The translations under genes were made by a program, and so were the position numbers. Positions 7,590 to 14,202 of a stretch of DNA of 35,026 bases are shown one piece after another. The stretch comes from Candidatus Omnitrophota bacterium (GTDB taxonomy: Bacteria; Omnitrophota; Gorgyraeia; Zapsychrales; Fredricksoniimonadaceae): positions 1-35,026 of the forward strand of contig PEAF01000015.1 in NCBI GenBank assembly GCA_002753465.1. The letters are read 5' to 3'. How positions within the stretch are numbered: position 1 is the first letter of the stretch; each line of letters begins with the position of its first letter. The notes under the pieces are model-generated. The model made no database searches. It was not told where the DNA came from and was given only the letters and a program-made list of their open reading frames with translations.

Positions 7590-8987
7590 ATGGCGCGCAT
7601 TAACGAACATGTGATCCTGCCGTTCAATTCGGCTAAGGTCCGTGATAAATATGTCGTAAGCAATATGATGGGCGCCTGGGATGTTCTTGAGCCGTCAGAA
7701 TTTCGCGCATTAAGCACCATGGTCATTGATCCGAAAAGCGTTTTAGGCCAGCGCCTTCAAAAACACGGTGTCGTTGTGGATCAGGAGAATCTTCAGTCAG
7801 TTATACAGGACTATAAGAATTTAAATGCTAATTTGTTCTCGGATGCCGGCTTGCATATTGCGGTTGTAACTACGAAGTGCAATCTGCGTTGCCGTTATTG
7901 CCAGGCAAATCCACCTGACGGCGTTGATATGACCCTTGATGTTGCGGCTAAGGTCCTGAACAACCTTTTTGCCGTGCGCAACGTTAACGTGAGCCTTGAG
8001 TTTCAGGGAGGCGAGCCTTTGATGAACTGGCCGGTGGTCAAGTTCATGATCGAGAATGCCCGTAAATTCAATACGACGGGAAAGTCTCTCAGGATTTCCC
8101 TGGTGAGCAATTTGTTGCTTCTGGATGATGCGAAGATGAAGGTTTTGGCGGATAATGGCGTGGATGTGTGCACGTCTTTTGACGGGCCCCAAGAGATCCA
8201 TGACGCGAACAGGGTCTATGAAGGCGGCCGTGGGACATATGATGAATTGATCGCGAAGATCAGCAGGTTTAAGAAGAAATTTGGGCGTGATGTTAGTTTC
8301 TTATCGACGATTACAAAAGCGTCATTGGCGCATCCTGAAAAGATCATCGATGCGTATGTTCAACACGGTCAGCACGAGATCTGTTTAAGGCCGGTCAATA
8401 ATATGGGGGCGGCTTGCGGTACATGGAAGGACGTCGGGTATACGCCTGAACAGTTCTGCGCGTTTTATGCCAAGGCGGTGGATTATATCCTGGAGTTGAA
8501 TCAGCGCGGCGTACGGTTCAGGGAGCGCAGCGCGCGGGTGATCCTGACTAAGGTGCTGGGCAAAAGAGATCCGGGTTATGTTGATCTGATGAATCCGTGC
8601 GGTGCCGGGAGGGCCACGGTATCGTACATGCCCGATGGTGATTGTTATCCGTGCGATGAGGCGCGCATGCAGGGTGACCTGTTTAAACTTGGCAATATTT
8701 TAAGTGAAACGTATGAAGACATGGTTAAGAAAGACAACCTTCTTCATTTACTGCAGGCTTCTTGTATGAACCTGTGGAATGCCGGTTCGGTCTACAGTCC
8801 GTGGATCGGTTGTTGCCCAGTTGTGAACTATGCGCTGCAGGGCAATGTTATTCCGAAATTACACTGTTCGTCCGTGCACAAGGTTACGGCGTTCCAGTTC
8901 GCGTATGTTTTTGATAAGATCGTTGAACAGGGGCCGTCATTGGAAACTTTTAATCAATGGGTAGCGGGAGACAGCCATGAAGAATAA
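7590..8987 (+). CDS. hxsB: HxsB-like radical SAM/SPASM peptide maturase
   Basis: A 465-residue radical SAM enzyme predicted to modify the peptide encoded directly downstream. The N-terminal about 80 residues (V-I-L-P-F ... D-V-L-E-P-S-E-F-R-A-L) match the HxsB lead-in. The SAM cluster motif is C97-x3-C101-x2-C104 (C-N-L-R-C-R-Y-C), and Q-G-G-E-P is at 139-143. The segment Y-I-L-E-L-N-Q-R-G-V-R-F-R-E is strongly HxsB-like, as is C337-G-A-G ... C352-Y-P-C355-D-E-A-R. In the final segment V-Y-S-P-W-I-G-C-C-P-V-V-N-Y-A-L-Q-G, positions 400 and 406, usually Cys in the family, are Ser and Ile, while C392, C408, C409 and C426 remain. The frame opens at TTG 7584; ATG 7590 is preferred, with CGGAG at 7578-7582. 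No HxsC partner lies beside it. Confidence 0.87.
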   Translation: MARINEHVILPFNSAKVRDKYVVSNMMGAWDVLEPSEFRALSTMVIDPKSVLGQRLQKHGVVVDQENLQSVIQDYKNLNANLFSDAGLHIAVVTTKCNLRCRYCQANPPDGVDMTLDVAAKVLNNLFAVRNVNVSLEFQGGEPLMNWPVVKFMIENARKFNTTGKSLRISLVSNLLLLDDAKMKVLADNGVDVCTSFDGPQEIHDANRVYEGGRGTYDELIAKISRFKKKFGRDVSFLSTITKASLAHPEKIIDAYVQHGQHEICLRPVNNMGAACGTWKDVGYTPEQFCAFYAKAVDYILELNQRGVRFRERSARVILTKVLGKRDPGYVDLMNPCGAGRATVSYMPDGDCYPCDEARMQGDLFKLGNILSETYEDMVKKDNLLHLLQASCMNLWNAGSVYSPWIGCCPVVNYALQGNVIPKLHCSSVHKVTAFQFAYVFDKIVEQGPSLETFNQWVAGDSHEE

Positions 8988-9285
8988 GAAGAAGGTTTTG
9001 TCAAAGATCACTGACTTTAAAAAGACCCTAAGGGATTTTGTGGCAGATGAAGATGGTTATGTCAGTAAAGAAACAATGCTTAAGGTGGGCCTGTCGACGG
9101 TCGCCGGCATCGGTATCTTGGGCGCTGTATCGGATACCTTCGCCAAGAATGACCATACTAATGTGACAAGCCATACCAATTCCATGACGTTCTCTACCGG
9201 CGCCGGACCCGGCGGCTGCCTTGTCCCTGAGGATGCGACACACTCCAATGTCGCGCCGTCGCACGCATCACATACCAGTTATTGA
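8977..9285 (+). CDS. Candidate ribosomally made precursor: Flp/type IV prepilin-like peptide with a His-Xaa-Ser/Asn tail
   Basis: A 102-residue protein encoded last in the operon, overlapping the maturase gene by 11 bases, with GGGAG (8966-8970) six bases before ATG. Residues 1-27 are a basic leader ending V-A-D-E-D-G. Gly27 is followed by Y-V-S-K-E, which puts Glu at +5 as in type IV/Flp prepilins, and residues 33-52 are hydrophobic. The exposed tail (53-102) holds all five histidines: H60-T-N, H66-T-N, H89-S-N, H96-A-S and H99-T-S, so each has Ser or Asn two residues later. It has one Cys, C81, in G-P-G-G-C. Adjacent HxsB/HxsD homologues suggest post-translational modification of the tail. 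An A24 peptidase is encoded about 4 kb downstream. A plain hypothetical pilin is the alternative. Confidence 0.78.
   Translation: MKNKKKVLSKITDFKKTLRDFVADEDGYVSKETMLKVGLSTVAGIGILGAVSDTFAKNDHTNVTSHTNSMTFSTGAGPGGCLVPEDATHSNVAPSHASHTSY
9055..9072 (+). other. Predicted prepilin-peptidase cleavage motif in the precursor
   Basis: Codons for G27-Y28-V29-S30-K31-E32. The rule for A24 peptidases is cleavage after Gly, with Glu at position +5 of the mature protein, followed by a hydrophobic helix; all three elements are present. Cleavage between 9057 and 9058 would release a 27-residue basic leader and leave a 75-residue membrane-anchored product. Hydrophobic residues are interrupted only by K36. Confidence 0.6.
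9154..9279 (+). repeat. His-Xaa-Ser/Asn motif region of the precursor tail
   Basis: This stretch encodes five triplets His-(Thr/Ser/Ala)-(Asn/Ser) at residues 60, 66, 89, 96 and 99, in two groups separated by a Gly/Pro-rich loop with the sole Cys. No His lies outside these triplets. The DNA is not an exact repeat, so the pattern is kept at protein level. Confidence 0.75.
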
Positions 9286-9337
9286 GGCGAGCGCTTGCAG
9301 ACTTATTACGCAGCAGCATCTGTTGTCAGTTTATTTT

Positions 9338-9374
9338 ATAAAGAGGCTCCTGTTTTAGGAGCCTCTTTATTTTT
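9338..9374 (+). terminator. Intrinsic terminator after the precursor gene
   Basis: A perfect 13-bp stem (9338-9350 pairs with 9358-9370) encloses a 7-base loop (TGTTTTA); the core is AAAGAGGCTCC with GGAGCCTCTTT. A short T run (9371-9374) follows. It lies 53 bases after the precursor stop and 18 bases before the next start. The A-rich left flank means it could also work on the other strand. Bases 9286-9337 hold nothing else I can identify. Confidence 0.88.
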
Positions 9375-9392
9375 ACAGGACAGGAGTCTTGA

Positions 9393-11015
9393 ATGTTGAG
9401 ATTTGACTGGAAAAGTATAGCCGGCGGCCTTTTCGTTCTGATGTTCAGCATCGGTGTAACGTTTTATTGCCAGCAGGATGCGCTCAAGGACCGTTATTGT
9501 GTTCAGGATGACGTGATGCAGTATTTGCCCGCATTTGCTCAATATGAAGGAGCGAGGCCTCCGGAGAATGACCTTATGGCGCGTTATTCCTGGACATGGA
9601 ATACCATCGGCTCAAGGTATCTTTATGCGACGGCATCAAGGGTTATGGACCCCCTTCTTTTATCAAAGGTCCTGCCGTTCATATTATGTCCGTTGACCGC
9701 GCTCTTGTGTTATTTGTGCGCGGTATATTTCTGCTCGCGGTGGGTGGGTGTTCTTGCCGCTGTTTTAGTAGTTCTTCATGCCTGGAGCATTTATGCTTTC
9801 TCAGGAGGCCATCCGCGCGCCTTTGCATTCCCGTTGTTGGCCGGGTTCCTTTATTTCATGTTAAGGCGAAAATTATGGCTGGCGCTGATTTTGATTGTCA
9901 TCGCGGGCGTTTTTTATCCTCAGATCGCCTTAATCGGTGCCGCTGCACTGGCGGCATGTTATGCGGATCGTATTTCAGAACACTACCGTACTGATGGCTT
10001 GGTAAGGAAATGGGCGCCTTTCATGGCGGTATTGATCACAGTTGCTGTTGGCGGGTGCATCATTGTCCACATGCCTGTTGACCCGTTTCTGGGCAAGATC
10101 GTTTCCTGGGGGCAAATGCGCGGGATGCCTGAATTCAGCGGTGATGGCCGGACGCCATTTTTTATCAGTGACTGGGTAAGATTGATGCGCAGTGCGGCAT
10201 GGGCAGAGCGGATCTGGGGTATGAATTGGCAAACGCATGCCGGGGTTGTTTTGACAGGATGTGGGATCTTAGGGCTTTATTTGGCAGGCCGTCGTGTGAT
10301 TCGTTTTGATCCTGTTCTGTATTGGATATTAACCAGTGCATTGGTTTGGGGCGTACTGGCTTGTTTTCTTATGATGCATTTATTCTTTCCAGGCAGGTTC
10401 TTAAAGTTTGCGTTGCCGCTTGTGTTATCTTTTAGCGCGGCGGCGGCCATCGTCTGGGTGACCGATTTCGGCGGACAGCAACGCAGAAATGTGTTAAGGG
10501 CTTTGGTTGTGGCCGGGATCTGCCTTTGGGCGCTTCCGACCCTGCGCCCTGATTTAACGTGCTATGACAAGCAGGATGTTTACGCTGGGTTGAGGAAATT
10601 GCCTGCCGACGCGATGATCGCCGGGCATCCGGCTGTAATGAATGAGATTTCTGTATTTACAGGCAGGAAGGTCTTTTTGTCGCAGGAGTTGTCATTGCCT
10701 TTTTATCAGTCTTATTATGCCCAGGTCAGTTTCAGGACCAGGGAGTTCTTCAGAATGTATTATGCCGTGGATGTAGGGGATTTTAAGGCAATATGCCGAC
10801 GCAATAATATCCGGTATGTTTTGGTTAAGGAGCAGCATTTTACACCAGCATATTTAAACGAGGGTAGATTTTACCTGGCCCCCTACAATGAATTCGTTCA
10901 CACGTTGGTTTTAGCACATGAGGCGCATGATTTTGTACTTTCATCGGTGAACCCGGCAGCTTTGATGATGGGTGGCGGGGCCGGATATTTTATCGTTGAT
11001 GTATTGAAGATGTAA
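9393..11015 (+). CDS. Polytopic membrane protein with GT-C-like architecture
   Basis: A 540-residue protein. One hydrophobic segment lies at residues 9-25, then a loop with D39-D40 (Y-C-V-Q-D-D-V-M-Q-Y-L-P), about ten further membrane segments to about residue 380, and a soluble C-terminal domain that includes A-G-H-P-A and R-Y-V-L-V-K-E. This layout, with an acidic pair in the first periplasmic loop and a C-terminal globular domain, is that of GT-C glycosyltransferases using polyprenyl-linked sugars, although sequence motifs are weak. AGGAG (9382-9386) lies six bases before ATG 9393. The gene sits directly after the terminator of the peptide operon, so it needs read-through or an unseen promoter. 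It could glycosylate an exported protein or glycan; the acceptor is unknown. Confidence 0.62.
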   Translation: MLRFDWKSIAGGLFVLMFSIGVTFYCQQDALKDRYCVQDDVMQYLPAFAQYEGARPPENDLMARYSWTWNTIGSRYLYATASRVMDPLLLSKVLPFILCPLTALLCYLCAVYFCSRWVGVLAAVLVVLHAWSIYAFSGGHPRAFAFPLLAGFLYFMLRRKLWLALILIVIAGVFYPQIALIGAAALAACYADRISEHYRTDGLVRKWAPFMAVLITVAVGGCIIVHMPVDPFLGKIVSWGQMRGMPEFSGDGRTPFFISDWVRLMRSAAWAERIWGMNWQTHAGVVLTGCGILGLYLAGRRVIRFDPVLYWILTSALVWGVLACFLMMHLFFPGRFLKFALPLVLSFSAAAAIVWVTDFGGQQRRNVLRALVVAGICLWALPTLRPDLTCYDKQDVYAGLRKLPADAMIAGHPAVMNEISVFTGRKVFLSQELSLPFYQSYYAQVSFRTREFFRMYYAVDVGDFKAICRRNNIRYVLVKEQHFTPAYLNEGRFYLAPYNEFVHTLVLAHEAHDFVLSSVNPAALMMGGGAGYFIVDVLKM

Positions 11016-11039
11016 TATTTTATCGTAGAAAGAGGGCTT

Positions 11040-12059
11040 ATGCGCGTTGTAGAGCGGCGGAAAGGGGGTGGGCGCAGTTGGGCCCTGTCATGTTTTCCTA
11101 TACACCGGGTGCGCTTGTGCGCCTCCAGCATGTGCCAGCTAAAATGCCCTGCCTGCGCCAAGGGGGCTGGCGGTAATCATAAAAGCGTGATTGGCTGGGG
11201 TTTTCTTAAGGCTTCGGACTTTGAGAGATTTCTGAAAAGACATGGAAACGTGAGGGGCGTTGAACTGTCGCATAGCGGTGAGATATTTCTTAATCCGGAA
11301 TTGAAGGATATTTTAAGGTGTGCCCTTGTTGCCCGCGTGGCTTTGACGGCTAAGGGGGGGGTTAACCTGAATGATGTTCCTGCTGATTTATGTGAGGCCC
11401 TGGTCCGGTATCGACTGCGCGCCATGTCTGTTTCTATCGATGGTGTGGATCAGGTCACTTATGCGAAGTACCGGTGTGGCGGGGATATCGGGAAAGTGCT
11501 TGATAATATTGAACGTATTAATTTCTATAAAAAGAAATATGCATCGCCGTATCCTGTCTTGCAATGGCAGTTCATTTTATTCGGACACAATGAGCATCAG
11601 GTGTGTCAGGCTCGACGCATGGCTACTGAAATGAGGATGAATTTTGCTGTTATGCTGAATGCGTCTGATACGTATTCGCCTGTTAAGAACAAGGTGAAGG
11701 CTTATGAAGACGCTGGCATTAAGTATATTTCGCGTCAGGATTTCATGTCAGGGCGGGACCAGGCCTATGTTTTGCCCTGTTATCAGCTTTGGGATTCGCC
11801 GCAAATAAACTGGGATGGGCAGTTGTTAGGATGTTGTAAAAATGTTTATAAGGCGCTCGGGAATGTTTTTGAAGAAGATTTGGAGCAGCTTTTGAGGCGA
11901 TCGGCCTATGTGGGCATGAAAAGGTCGGTTTTAGGGTATTCAGCCAGGAATTCAGGCAATACGCCCTGTTTCAAGTGTTCAATCTTTTTAAAGAATGATC
12001 GTGATATTAGGTTAAGGACGCTTGTTCCTTCACTGATAAGAGCGGATTTCGCACATTAG
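11040..12059 (+). CDS. Radical SAM/SPASM-type protein
   Basis: A 339-residue protein with the radical SAM cluster motif C32-x3-C36-x2-C39 (M-C-Q-L-K-C-P-A-C-A-K-G) after a short basic N-terminus. The strand segment S-V-S-I-D-G-V-D is a common feature of the barrel. The C-terminal part holds L-P-C-Y-Q-L-W ... I-N-W-D-G-Q-L-L-G-C-C-K-N and later P-C-F-K-C, consistent with a SPASM or twitch auxiliary-cluster domain. Such enzymes act on peptides, proteins or sugars. It follows the membrane protein by 24 bases with AGAGGG before ATG. Its stop overlaps the convergent glycosyltransferase stop by 4 bases. It is clearly different from the HxsB-like enzyme and shows no HxsC-specific feature that I recognise, so its substrate is open. 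Confidence 0.82.
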   Translation: MRVVERRKGGGRSWALSCFPIHRVRLCASSMCQLKCPACAKGAGGNHKSVIGWGFLKASDFERFLKRHGNVRGVELSHSGEIFLNPELKDILRCALVARVALTAKGGVNLNDVPADLCEALVRYRLRAMSVSIDGVDQVTYAKYRCGGDIGKVLDNIERINFYKKKYASPYPVLQWQFILFGHNEHQVCQARRMATEMRMNFAVMLNASDTYSPVKNKVKAYEDAGIKYISRQDFMSGRDQAYVLPCYQLWDSPQINWDGQLLGCCKNVYKALGNVFEEDLEQLLRRSAYVGMKRSVLGYSARNSGNTPCFKCSIFLKNDRDIRLRTLVPSLIRADFAH

Positions 12060-13270
12060 ATCTTTTGCTGGACCAGTCGGGCCATGGTGCGCGCGCCATT
12101 GAACCAGCCGGCAGGTGCCACTGGTGGTGTTATTCCCCGGGAGTGGATCTTCTTGATGGTGGCGGCCAGAAGCTGTGCGGATAGTTTGTCATACGGGATT
12201 ATGGTGGCGTTAAAACGTTCTTGCAGCAGACGGGCACGGGCCAGTTGATCTGTGGTGGCATCTTTTGAGGTTGGGTTCTGCCAGGGAATGATGATGGCGG
12301 GTTTTTGCGCCTGCATTAATTGCACGGATGTGTTGTAACCGCAAAGACTGATGGAAATGTCGCTGTCTTTCAAGAGCTTCATAAGATCGGCGGTCGATTT
12401 AAGCAGCAGCGTATTTTGAGCCTTGGTTTTTTTGATGTGTTGTTTGAAGAAGGTTATTTCTGTCGCAGACGTGGCGGGTCCGCAAACAGCTATCAGTCTA
12501 TATTTGTTGCCGAGGATAGCTTGTGCGCTGATGGCATTGGCAATCAGTTTTGGATTTACCGCGCCACTGCCACGGCTTAAGAGAACGGTGCATATTCCTT
12601 TGGGGCGCTTTATTGGATCGGCATGAGAAGGTTCTAATATTTTATGGGGTACGATATAGCCGGTGTAAGAAGTTTTGGCGGCAATGCTCTCAAGGAAGGT
12701 TTTATAGAAGGCGCGTTGTTTGTCTGTTGTTAGGCAGGCGTGAACGTATGGGTTTTCCAGAAGGGGCGGGGTGTGGATGAAGATGTGGTCAAACAGCTGG
12801 GACACGGATGGCAGCAGTTTTATAAGGCGGTCTTCTTTGTGTCGGATTAAATCGGATAGCAGCGGGTAGCCTATACTGGCAAAGATCCTGGTTTTGGATG
12901 TTTTTAGAAAATGCAGCGACGGCAGCAGCTCGGGCAGGCATTCAAGTCGTCCGAAGGGGAAGAATTCCGTGATGAATGCGGTAGGCCGGACTTCTTTGAT
13001 AATATTAAGGATGAATCCGGCCCTTTCCCGTGCGTGCACCGTGGCGCGCGGGCCATTAAAGCTGATTTTTGAGTCGAATGGGTAGGGAATGTGGTAAATT
13101 TTCGCCTTTGCGGGAAAGATGATAAAATTCTGCGGAACGCCTCCTTGCAGGATGTATACTTCACAGGGGATGGTCTTTGTGAGGGCGTTGACCAGAGATG
13201 TGAGGCGTGTGGCATGCCCGAGCGTTTCTTTGTGGGTGAAGTGAAAGAGAAATTTATGTTTCGGGTGCAT
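12056..13270 (-). CDS. Glycosyltransferase, GT-B/GT28-like (COG4671-type)
   Basis: A 404-residue protein with the glycine-rich N-terminal loop T-L-G-H-A-T-R (residues 16-22) that follows the first strand in MurG-like and COG4671-like GT-B enzymes. The C-terminal nucleotide-binding half contains L-L-S-R-G-S-G-A-V-N and then I-S-L-C-G-Y-N-T-S-V-Q-L-M-Q-A-Q-K-P-A-I-I-I-P-W, the usual donor-binding region. It is predicted to be cytoplasmic or peripheral on the inner membrane and to use a nucleotide sugar. It is the only glycan gene of this stretch on the minus strand, convergent with the preceding radical SAM gene (4-base overlap) and divergent from the prepilin peptidase, with a gap of about 40 bases. 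I see no clear ribosome binding site. Confidence 0.82.
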   Translation of the reverse strand: MHPKHKFLFHFTHKETLGHATRLTSLVNALTKTIPCEVYILQGGVPQNFIIFPAKAKIYHIPYPFDSKISFNGPRATVHARERAGFILNIIKEVRPTAFITEFFPFGRLECLPELLPSLHFLKTSKTRIFASIGYPLLSDLIRHKEDRLIKLLPSVSQLFDHIFIHTPPLLENPYVHACLTTDKQRAFYKTFLESIAAKTSYTGYIVPHKILEPSHADPIKRPKGICTVLLSRGSGAVNPKLIANAISAQAILGNKYRLIAVCGPATSATEITFFKQHIKKTKAQNTLLLKSTADLMKLLKDSDISISLCGYNTSVQLMQAQKPAIIIPWQNPTSKDATTDQLARARLLQERFNATIIPYDKLSAQLLAATIKKIHSRGITPPVAPAGWFNGARTMARLVQQKI

Positions 13271-13310
13271 GGTTTCAACTTTAACATATTTCTTTACGCA
13301 GTTTGATAAA

Positions 13311-14183
13311 ATGATCTATAAAGTATCAGCCATATTGATAATTATAACGGGCTTTGTTACGAGCTATACTGATCTTAAAGAAAGAAAGATCAGGAATCGC
13401 CATATCGCTATTTTGCTTTGTATGGGGGTTGCCCTTCAGTCAGCGGCGGTTATTTTGCGACAGGTCGGTCTGTATGCCCTGCTGCTCAACGGGTTGCTGG
13501 CAGGCGTGATCGCGTGGGTTCTTTTCAGGCGCGGGTTCTGGAGGGGCGGGGATGCAAAGCTTTTCTTTATCTATGCCTGTTTTATGATACCGGTGGCCGG
13601 CAGTGGCGGCGACTCTTATCCGGCGCTGATACTTTTCGTGAATGCATTTATAAGTGGTTTGGTGTTTCTTTTTCTTAGGGCGGTCCGGACATTGCCGGAT
13701 GTGCGGCTCCGGCTGGCAGAAAAGGATTTTCGTGATGATCTTTGGCGTCAGATAGCGATGGCGGTGGCGGCATCCTGGTGCCTCCCGTCGTTGTTTCACG
13801 TGCTGCCTCTGCCGAAGATACCATTATTGACGATGGCTGTTTATATCTTGCTGGTTGCTGTATGGGCCAGGGCTTCAGGGCAAGTAAGGAAAGAGGTCCT
13901 ATTAATGGCCTGCTTGCTGTGCTTCGGGTTCATTTTTAGAGTGTTCTTGAAAGATGATGTGCTTTCTTTGGGTTATTGGGTTAGGGTGGCGTTTCAGATG
14001 TTAAAATATGCCACCGTGTTCTTTTTGATCCAGCATGTTTTTCAGGAAGCGCGTAAGGGCTCGACACGTATACCTTTTGCACCCTTTTTATTTTTCGGTT
14101 GTGTTTTAAGCTATCTTCATTTTTGGCCTGAGGCTGCGAAATATATTGGGGTTCTGAAGATTTGGCCTTTGTCGGGATCCTAG
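13311..14183 (+). CDS. A24-family prepilin peptidase-like membrane protease with C-terminal extension
   Basis: A 290-residue polytopic membrane protein. The two catalytic aspartates of the A24 family are visible: D21 in T-D-L-K-E-R-K-I-R-N at the end of the first membrane helix, and D81 in G-G-D-A-K-L-F, the usual GxGD site. TadV/CpaA-type members are about 150-170 residues and lack the N-terminal methylase domain, as here. This one continues with further hydrophobic helices and ends with R253-I-P-F-A-P-F, which resembles the family's last helix (I-P-F-G-P-F-L), so an insertion may separate the parts. I chose ATG 13311 over ATG 13269, but neither has a clear ribosome binding site. A type IV/Flp-like precursor in the same locus is the obvious candidate substrate; I see no pilus ATPase gene nearby. 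Confidence 0.8.
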   Translation: MIYKVSAILIIITGFVTSYTDLKERKIRNRHIAILLCMGVALQSAAVILRQVGLYALLLNGLLAGVIAWVLFRRGFWRGGDAKLFFIYACFMIPVAGSGGDSYPALILFVNAFISGLVFLFLRAVRTLPDVRLRLAEKDFRDDLWRQIAMAVAASWCLPSLFHVLPLPKIPLLTMAVYILLVAVWARASGQVRKEVLLMACLLCFGFIFRVFLKDDVLSLGYWVRVAFQMLKYATVFFLIQHVFQEARKGSTRIPFAPFLFFGCVLSYLHFWPEAAKYIGVLKIWPLSGS

Positions 14184-14202
14184 CTCTACGGAGGGTGGCA
14201 TA

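Noticed and set aside
9593-9994. 132-codon plus-strand frame inside the 9393-11015 gene
   Set aside because: It has Cys/Ser-rich, non-family composition and no ribosome binding site; the enclosing frame has a consistent membrane topology.
10985-11026. 12-base direct repeat ATATTTTATCGT at 10985-10996 and 11015-11026
   Set aside because: Only two short AT-rich copies, the first in coding sequence; probably chance or a small slippage duplication.
13271-13310. Possible divergent promoters between the minus-strand glycosyltransferase and the prepilin peptidase
   Set aside because: TTAACA-like and GATAAA-like hexamers exist, but the spacing would place the start site inside the coding region; not supported.
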